From Magnolia sinica (lineage: Eukaryota > Streptophyta > Magnoliopsida > Magnoliales > Magnoliaceae): a DNA stretch of 64,000 nt. Positions 56,600 to 64,000 of this stretch are shown one piece after another. The notes beneath the pieces were generated by a model, which saw only the letters and a list, made by a program, of their open reading frames with translations, did no database searches and was not told the DNA's origin. Each line of letters begins with the position of its first letter. Position 1 is the first letter of the stretch. Location of the stretch: NCBI RefSeq assembly GCF_029962835.1, contig NC_080579.1, forward strand, positions 81,919,959 through 81,983,958, written 5' to 3'. The position numbers and the translations under genes are program-made.

Positions 56600-57065
56600 T
56601 ATATGTAATTTGTCTAGCACTTTAAATTTCATGCAATCTGTACCTTATTTTGGATTTCATGTAATCTATTCACTGTTGGGTTTTATGTAATCTATATACT
56701 ATTTTGAATTTCATGTAATCTGGACGCTATTTTGGAGTTCATGTAATCTATATGATAATTTGAATTTCATTTAATTTGTCAACTATTGGATATTTTTATG
56801 TAATATGTACACTATTTTGAAGTTCATGTAATCTGTCCGCTTTTTGATTTTATGTAATCTATACACTATTTTGGAGTTCATGTAATATGTCCACTTTTGA
56901 ATTTCAAGTAATTCGTCCACTTTTAGATGGATTTCATGTAATATGTACGCTATTTTGGAGTTGATGTAATTTGTCTACTATTGGATTTCATCTAATCTGT
57001 ACACTATTTTGAAGTTCATGTAATCTGTACACTATTTTGGACTTCATGTAATCTGTTCAGTTGAT
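56600..57065 (+). repeat. AT-rich minisatellite of about 33-40-bp units
   Basis: About thirteen imperfect copies of a unit like TTTCATGTAATCTGTACACT followed by ATTTTGGAG run in tandem. Changes are mainly the lengths of T runs and CTAT/CTGT/CTGG variants. It begins 30 bases after the point where PPR similarity ends. Confidence 0.8.
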
Positions 57066-57241
57066 ATTTAGTTGATATTTATTTCTTTCCCATCATTTAA
57101 GTTTGTGTGATTTGTTTTAGAACTATATGAATCAGACTGATTTTTAGACTGATGTCCTATTATATATTTTTGATCTGCTTGTTTTTTAGACTCGTCTTAT
57201 TATCGTCTTGCAAAACAGATGGAAAGATTGGTAAACCTTAA

Positions 57242-57560
57242 CACCACGCCAAAATTGTGGATTTGCAACAGACCAAATCTATTGTAAAACTAAATAAACG
57301 ACGGATTTCGTCTGTCGCTGTTTACTGGGTCGCTTTTTTGTTTCCGACGGATAAAATCCGTTGTTGAATCTACGACGAATAAGGTCTGTCGCTGCTTACC
57401 GACGGATAAGATCCGTCGCAAAAAAATAAAAAATCTGTCACTGAAGTTCGGAAAAAACCATCGAATTATACGTCATTTAAAATATTGGCGACGGATACCC
57501 CCAGTCCATTGTCGAGTTTTAAAATTAGCGACGGATTTGGTCCGTCGCTAAAATATCTGC
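57242..57560 (+). mobile_element. CACTA-like transposon end, third family
   Basis: The terminus CACCACGCCAAAATTGTGG resembles the CACTACGCCAAAA end of CACTA elements with one change. Behind it are repeated inverted words GCGACGGAT, ATCCGTCGC, GACGGATTT...GTCCGTCGC (57300-57560), as in CACTA subterminal regions. The right side ends at a poly-T stretch (57592-57619) and the other terminus was not found. Confidence 0.6.
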
Positions 57561-57585
57561 GAATTACTGAAATTCTTTAGATTTG

Positions 57586-57619
<34 letters not shown>

Positions 57620-58984
57620 GAATCTTACACCTGATAGTCATTCAAAAAATAATTCACACAATCATAATCAATCAATGATTAAACAAGTGCATGCATGTTT
57701 CACCCATTTAACATTCATCACGACAATAATCAGCACAATACCAATAAAATAGTTAACGGTCTATTTAATGTTTTTAGACTATAAATGCACATGAATGTCA
57801 GGAAAAATCGTACATCAGTTGGGACTGAAAGTAGCTGCAACATTTCCTTGGTAAATCACAACCATAAAACAGAAGATGAGACTAGTCGGCGATAGGGCAG
57901 GCATGCTTTAATGCTCTTCGACATCTGAGAACCACAATAGAAGCCTCTGCTAGTTCTTTTAACTTCAGCATTCCAATTACCAGAGCAAACATGCAACAAT
58001 GAGGATACCATCCAAATACACATAAACCATACAATAAATACAAGTAAAAAGAAAAAAAAAAACACATAAAAGTGACCATGCCAAATACACATCCAACGTA
58101 GTCCCCGTTTAAAGCTCACTTTTTAACCATGCTAATGAAATGCCCACATCAAGTAGATTATGCAAATACCCATGGCCACATATAAAACCCATTCTAACTA
58201 ATAAGCATTGCCACATTTATGTATAGATAAGTACTCTTATCATAGAAATAGACTAGTCTGAGAAAATCCATGCTCGAAAATCATGCTTACCTGAACAAAC
58301 TTAAATTTCAACCAATAGACATCAATAGCCCCAGTAGCCTCTCACTCTTAACCAATGGTTAAGAACATGCCCTTAGCTCTACATCCTTGGTGAGGTCACC
58401 ACTCGCCTTACAGCTCTACATCTATAATGAGGATACATAAACATTAGATTGAAAGAAGTGGTGATTGAACTCATCATTAAAAGAATCAGGTGTTTGGTCT
58501 ATCAAAATGTTCTGTTTGAAAGCAAGTAAACATTAAAAACGCACCCATTTCCAATCTGCTGCTTTTCATCAAAGCTAGAAACAAAATGAATGGCCTATCC
58601 TATCCATTTTTATCAGGCCCATCCAAGCAAACAAGTCCTAAATGAATTTGGGGCTAGCCCAACTTCCCCTCACTTTGGAAGACTTAACTCCAAATTACAC
58701 AACAATCCTAATAGATTGATATGCAATTGAACTGAGCATCCAAACACGTAAAAAACTTAATAGCAAAACCTAAGCCCATATGCTCAAAACACCCAACACC
58801 AAAATTCCACCCATCCATTAATAACGAAACAACTCAACCCAAGTGAAAGTGCCAATCCCATTATTACAATTTTGCACATCATAGCATAGGAGGTTGTAGC
58901 AGCCCATGGCTAGATAAGCATCACTCGGTCATTTTTCATTAAAAAATGAAAAAAGAAAATGCGACAAAAACTTCAGCTACTTAC
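57561..58984. other. Poly-T and gene-free stretch downstream of the sigma exons
   Basis: A 28-base T run lies at 57592-57619. The minus-strand open frames at 57856-58119 show no firm family; a tail reading RRALKHACP vaguely recalls the end of sigma factors (LEKLKHAA) but does not align well. No other feature. Confidence 0.35.
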
Positions 58985-59794
58985 TGTCTACTAATGTCTT
59001 CCCATGTATGGGATTCTTTATCCAGGCCATAGTAAAGGCGTATTATATCTCTCTCCCTTCCACCTAGTGTTAAACTGATAAGCTTGTTCACTTCATCCTG
59101 AAAATGAGAAGAAATTTGGTATTTTATAAGACTAACTACTAAAGGAGACTGAGAACTGAGAAAATAGGTTTGCTGAGCCCACACACAAGTGAACTGCTGC
59201 CCATGCACATAAAAGAACACATGCCAATATGGCACATTTGTGCAAGATCCATGCTATCCATCAGGTGGGCTGCACTTGTTTAGATCAAAACTAGGTTGTT
59301 TCACTCAGGTCAGCCAAAGTGTACAAAACAAATGGATGGCTAGAAAAAATAAAAAAATAAAAAATAAAAATAAATGTTTTAGCCAAGCATTTCTTTTGTT
59401 AACTGTTGCTCATCTGAGTGAAATGGCCTTATTTTGGCCAGAATATCTAAACTGTGTCGCATACCTAATGAAAATCTCATATCCTGTACATGGGTGCCAC
59501 ATTGGCATGTGCGCCTGCATGTGGATGGGAAAGGCTTCACGCAGGTGTGGGAGTAGCAATTTCTAGAGGCAATATACCAGAACTTGTGAAAGAACCCATG
59601 CAACAACTAATAAGATTTTATTTGAATACTGAGGGCCTTGTTGCTTATCTTTTGAAAGCAACCAATATAACTTTCAAGAATAACTGAAGAAGAAAAACTA
59701 ACAACATTTTCAGAACTTCATTCAGGCGCATTGGTTTTTATCTCGAGTGACCACTCATCAAATCCATGCCATGGGTTGTTCTCAAGATTGTTAT
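58985..59794 (-). pseudogene. Two 3' exons of a plastid sigma-70 factor (SIG family)
   Basis: Exon 59794-59742 encodes NNLENNPWHGFDEWSLE and exon 59097-58985 encodes DEVNKLISLTLGGRERDIIR then LYYGLDKESHTWEDISR, sigma region 4 just before the promoter -35 binding helix. Plastid sigma factors direct the bacterial-type RNA polymerase of chloroplasts. The second exon has good AG and GT borders. The first exon's donor should follow CTCGAG, but the sequence there is ATAAAAACC, not GT, so its donor appears destroyed. Upstream sigma regions 2-3 and the final DNA-binding helix are absent nearby. It is a fragment. SIG1/SIG2-type is most likely; exact paralogue not assigned. Confidence 0.7.
59098..59741. 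other. Intron between the sigma exons
   Basis: The 644-bp interval holds no further exon. A pyrimidine-rich acceptor (CTCATTTTCAG) ends it at 59098 on the minus strand. Small open frames on both strands have no family match. Confidence 0.5.
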
Positions 59795-60672
59795 CTGCAA
59801 TGTACTACAAATAGAAAGATCTAAGATTTTGGATTAACAACGTACAACAAGATAGTACAACTGTGTGCATCCAAACAAATCATTCATGACAAGAATAAAA
59901 GCAGCTTGCTTTTCAAGTACAAACCAAAATAGTTTAATAAAGAGAGCAGAGCAACCATCTAAAAGAAAGGGTTTTATGTAACAATGTAGCGGCCATTACA
60001 TAACTACTTTTAATACCTTGGTCTTTACATGCCACATTCCTCTTTCATAATTTCCTAAAGAGAAATGATTTAGTGGGCGACGTGTATAGAAACCTTCCCA
60101 TACATGGTAACATTTGGCCTCATGAGCATGTCACTTACTTGGACCATCTATTAGGTCCAACCCATTCTTCTTCCACTACTATGCACAAAAGATTACAAAC
60201 ATTCCCTAATTCAACTTACCAGTAACTGAAGAAGTGGATAGAGCCATTTCCATGTGAAGATCAAATTGTAGTAGAACTAATGGAGTGTTTGAAGCTCACC
60301 CGAATTAACATTGGGTTTGTAAGAAACCAATCTCACCCACAACTCAGTTTGGGACTTTTCCAACTTATGTAGCATGTGCTTAGTTCTACTCATTTAATTA
60401 ATCTAAAAATCAGTGATAGTTCACAGCACTGTTTTTAATTTATAGATTTAAAAATAAATAAATAAATAAACTGACTAAAAGGCAACTTGGCAGGTTAAGG
60501 AAGCATCAGGGATTAAGTGTCCACTATATGCTATACGGTTTTGAGAATATGGGAAATTAAAAATATATAATAAAAAAATTAAAAGAATACTAAATAATGA
60601 AGAGTTACTTGACAAATTTGTGGGTAAAAGAACAAAAGAGGAGAGAGAAAAAAAGATAGGATGAAGGCTTAC
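59795..60672. other. Gene-free interval between sigma exons and PHR1-like exons
   Basis: I looked here on the minus strand for the coiled-coil exon expected after 60673 (a Leu/Gln/Glu-rich block) and for upstream sigma exons; neither is present. A short (AAAT)n run lies at 60446-60470. Confidence 0.5.
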
Positions 60673-62707
60673 CTTTGGATGCGTGGATCGGATTTAGTAC
60701 CAACAGAAGCTCCCTTCATGTCTTCAGATGAAGACTTTTTCTCTATATAGCACGTAGTTAAAACCAAAAATCATAAAGAAATCTAAGTTCCACTACTACA
60801 TAAGGACCTTCCTATGAAAAGTACCCTTCTGTGGGGTTATGAATTTCTCTACAAATATTTGATTTTTTTTTTTTCTGTGCCATTTCAAGGCTCCTAGAGC
60901 CCACAACATAGATGCTTCCAGTTGAGAGAAGGTGATGGTGGAAAAATCATGCTTGCAACAACAAGAAATTAGGTGTTCTCCCAAATACAAACAATTACCC
61001 AAGAATAAAATGAGAAAATACATAACTAAAGACAAGACTGTCAAAAGTAAAGTGACAATTACAAGTCTGCCTCTACGGGAGATGTATAGAATTTGCAGAA
61101 ATGTCTACTTAATTAAGATGAGCTCATTATTCTACCAGAACATTTGGAGAAGTCATCTTTCCTCCCGACTTAATCAATTAGGAGCACAGATTGGATATCA
61201 CTATACATGCCATTAACAAATATATAGTTTTAACTCAAGATGACTGACTGGTGGTTAACATATCATGTTACTAGATTACGTAGTAAGCACTTCATTACTC
61301 ACCATAAGAACAAGTCCATATGTGTTATCATATATTACCTTCCTTTGCCTCCGGAAGATACTTGGCAAGTCGGTATTTCTGTAAGTTACGACCACATACA
61401 AAACTATTAGGTATCAAATGGCATTGGAACTGATTCAATATTAAAGATCTAGGTAATTCATGAGAAGCTGAATACATAAAGTAATCGAGTGTGATAGCAG
61501 CTGAATGAATTGTTAAGATGCGATAATTCATGGAAAAAAACTGAAAATACCTATAGGTGGCTTTTTACATGATAGATTGTCAAACCCTGAACATTCATTA
61601 CCTTCAATATACCCTTCGGAGTTGCCTCTGCACTTCATACTGACCTGTGTGATATGAAAAATGCCTTGTGTGTGTGTGCATTACTTGAAGTTGTGCACTC
61701 GCAAATACCCTCAACAACGAGCAAGATGACAGTGGTTAAACCCTCATAAGAGGGATCATCAATCACTAACCTTACTTGACAAAAAAGGAAAAAAGGAAAA
61801 AGAAAAAATTATATGCTCACTCTCAGCCCCATCAAGCTTGTTAACAGCTTCCACAAACTGCTCATGGAGCTCAGGCGTCCATCTCAACTGTGGCTTGTTT
61901 AGAGTTGCAGCCACAGAAGTTGAGGGGCTTGAAGGGATTTGAACTATAGTACTGTAGAGACCAGATGTTGATGGGTATCATTACCTTTAGATCCAACTAC
62001 TGGGACAGGTGGAACTTGAGGCATTTCATAAATTTCCTGCATAAAGTAAGCAACAATGTGAAAAGCAAGACACTGCCACAAACTTATTAACTCTGACAAA
62101 ATCTATAAGTCCAGTTGTTCTGTAAATGCTAAACTTTTGCTCATGTAAGTCTCATCATCAAAGCTGCCGTTAGAAGCACCCCCAAGGAAATTAAGAAAGT
62201 CTTTCATCAGACCCTTTGAGCAGTCACCCTCATCCCATTGATCACCTAGAACCTCACCCAAATGCAGTGGAGACTTTGAATATAAAGGCTGGTCCCACTT
62301 CAGAGGATGAGGAAGGGTAGGTTGTTGAGCTGCCGATGGGTCTCTGAGCTTGTTGAAGATGATAAGTACAGATTGGTACAAAAAGAAGAAGATTGAGAAC
62401 AAAGCTGTTTGGGGTCTTGGGAATGAGAACTATAAGAAATAGGACTACTTGGATTAGAGTGCGGGCTTAACATCTTAGGATGGAATTTAGGTCCTTGCTC
62501 TGGTCTGGATGAACCAAGTGACTCTGTTTGTGCATTCAAGGATGGATGAGTGGATGAAAAGCTCTTATCCAGCACCTTTTGGCCATTTGATTCAACATTG
62601 AATAGATTATGAATTGAGGGGGCATTACAAGAAGACAGTGATACTCCTTTACGAGACTCACTTTGTTTCAAAGTAATGATACTATGGATACTCATGATCT
62701 TTGACAA
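60673..62707 (-). pseudogene. PHR1-like MYB-CC transcription factor, decayed
   Basis: Minus-strand exons: N-terminal 62707-about 62090 (SIHSIITLKQSESRKGVSL; SSSTSSETHRQLNNLPFL; LMKDFLNFLGGASNGSFDD); 62036-61821 ([37 protein letters not shown]); 61627-61551 (ATPKGILKVMNVQGLTIYHV); 61378-61339 (KYRLAKYLPEAKE); 60742-60673 (EKKSSSEDMKGAS). This is the MYB domain of phosphate-starvation regulators of the PHR1/PHL family. Lesions: frame change near 62310; TAG at 62103-62105; the QLGIAITD-type segment after it is missing; stop or frame change near 61945; TAG at 61551-61553 replacing the Gln of SHLQ-KY; coiled-coil exon absent. It cannot make a full factor. Confidence 0.85.
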
Positions 62708-64000
62708 TGGCTCAGTCGCTTACTGGAGTTTTAAACTGAGAAAATGCAATCTTCCAGTCCTCTTAGAAATCTCACCTCCTTACAATACCCACTGAAACAG
62801 TGAACTATCTAATGGATGGCTTTTAAATGAATTGAAGATAATAATAGACGACAAGTAATTGCATACAATCGAAGTTTCATAATCAAATCGTACATGGTCC
62901 ACCAGAAGAGTAGAGAATATCTGCATATTTACACAATAATCCAGAAACTAAAAACATATACTTGATTTTCTCTTAAGAGAGTTAAAAATGCATGTCTGAC
63001 ATTCATTTAATAATTTGTACCCCTCGATAGGGGCTTCTGTCCAATTTAACAGCGGAGAAGGGAAAAACAGAGCCACATACTAATCTGATAACCTAATTGC
63101 TTTATAGTTTGAATGATTATCATGTGTCGCAAACATTAGACATTGGAAATAATAATAATTATCCATTAGCCAACATTCAGAAATTAGTTATGAATTTACA
63201 TTAGAATCACCCATTGAGGGTGTATCCCTTGATGATTGAACCATAACCCTGTGAGAAAGAAAGGTGCATCTCAAACACATCTAAAGTGACTTGGACTAAG
63301 CCACTGTAATCATTTCCTCAAGGGTACCTATGTGGAGAAGTAAAACCAGCCAACAAGAATGGCATCAAACACTCTCATAACCGATGGATCCTGGGTTGTT
63401 TTTGCTGGAAAACAATCAACCTTATAAGTAGGAAACAACATTTAAAAAAAAAAAAAACAAAAAACAAAACAAGAAAAAGGCCCATGCAATAGCAATGTGT
63501 CTCCACAAAAGTGTAACTAATCTTTCTCCAACTTTTTGTAGCCAAAGTAGGTATCTTAGGGAAGTAAGGAAGGTAGCAGGCTAGTAGTTCTATTGTTCAC
63601 CTCCCATCTTTGTACAGCTAACAAGGTAAAGTTCACAAGCATATGCTACATCAAAGAAATGATCAGGTTTCTATTTAGCCATAACCACCAAGAATGGTGA
63701 ATGAACATAGATCATAGTAGACATTTATCATATTGTTTGATGTTTGATTTAGACATTTCAAAATCCAAAAATATAATCTGAACCTGCCACTCCAGCACAC
63801 AGATTACCACAATTGATTCTTTCTGCAACTAGAAAGTAGGAAGTACTTTAATGCAAAATTCAAATTACCCAAACAAATAGGCTGAAGGATCTTGTCCCAG
63901 AAAGTTCAGGAATCCTTTTGTAGGCAACAAGTGTTTGCTTCTATGCATGAAATACAAATACAAACAATGCAACAACTTTGAAGTCCAAGAAACTATGGCT
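62708..64000. other. Upstream flank of the PHR1-like pseudogene
   Basis: There is no further exon I can support. It is AT-rich, with a 13-base A run near 63443 and scattered intron-like pyrimidine tracts. It could hold the 5' untranslated exons of the PHR1-like gene, but nothing identifies them. The window ends here. Confidence 0.4.

Noticed and set aside
57882..58079. Last exon of the sigma factor (RRALKHACP tail)
   Set aside because: Only four residues (LKHA) match the usual C-terminal helix, the DNA-binding motif is missing and no acceptor fits the phase.
59742..59794. Minor-class AT-AC intron after the sigma exon
   Set aside because: The sequence after the exon is ATAAAAACC, not the strict minor-class donor ATATCCTT, and the next exon has an ordinary AG acceptor.
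61944..61984. A 41-bp intron in the PHR1-like gene
   Set aside because: Too short for plant splicing; a frame change inside one exon is the simpler reading.

Overview
The window reads as plant nuclear DNA, almost certainly from a magnoliid (Magnoliales or Laurales type). The evidence is indirect: spliced plant gene families (class II O-methyltransferase, MYB-CC/PHR1-like factor, plastid sigma factor, PLS-type PPR), plant LINE, copia, gypsy and CACTA relics, and a very abundant long-armed foldback repeat (arms reading GTGGTCCACTTGAGCTTTGGA and CCGTCCATCCATTTTT) that I recall, without being able to check, as typical of magnoliid genomes. There is no bacterial-style operon, CRISPR array, rRNA or tRNA gene that I can support.

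Layout. 1-9.1 kb: nested repeats only (foldback elements, small TIR elements, a LINE 3' tail, a gypsy gag relic, LTR-like sequence). 9.1-15.7 kb: a CACTA transposon end with GGACGGTC subterminal repeats, then a 5.1-kb array of degenerate TTTAGG repeats with a higher-order structure, then a 171-bp coding-like tandem duplication. 15.7-23 kb: AT-rich sequence, microsatellites and three consecutive in-phase exons resembling the STK19 family. 23.3-28 kb: LTR-like sequence, a second CACTA end, and the 3' part of a copia element with its LTR. 28.4-37.6 kb: one complete three-exon O-methyltransferase gene on the minus strand; its first intron (8.0 kb) holds a 6.76-kb LINE flanked by a target-site duplication, another LINE tail and an unclassified repeat. 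37.6-44 kb: foldbacks carrying a LINE tail and a solo LTR, a tandem satellite of roughly 160-180 bp units, and LTR-like sequence. 44.1-49.9 kb: a second LINE (minus strand) nested inside a copy of the unclassified repeat. 50-55 kb: a divergent second copy of the sequence at the left end of the window, with nested insertions. 55.5-57.6 kb: a broken PPR gene, an AT-rich minisatellite and a third CACTA-like end. 58.9-62.7 kb: two plastid sigma-factor exons and a decayed PHR1-like MYB-CC gene, both on the minus strand.

Only the O-methyltransferase looks functional: the three exons join in frame to 353 codons, keep the SAM motif and the His/Glu/Glu catalytic set at family spacing, and a TATA box lies 58 bp upstream of the start. 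The other host-gene traces (STK19-like, PPR, sigma, PHR1-like) are partial or broken. The main interest is the genome architecture: insertions inside insertions whose order can be read, an unusual strand-asymmetric TTTAGG array, and gene remnants whose stop codons are repeatedly TAG where the family has glutamine. I did not find a convincing new biochemical system.
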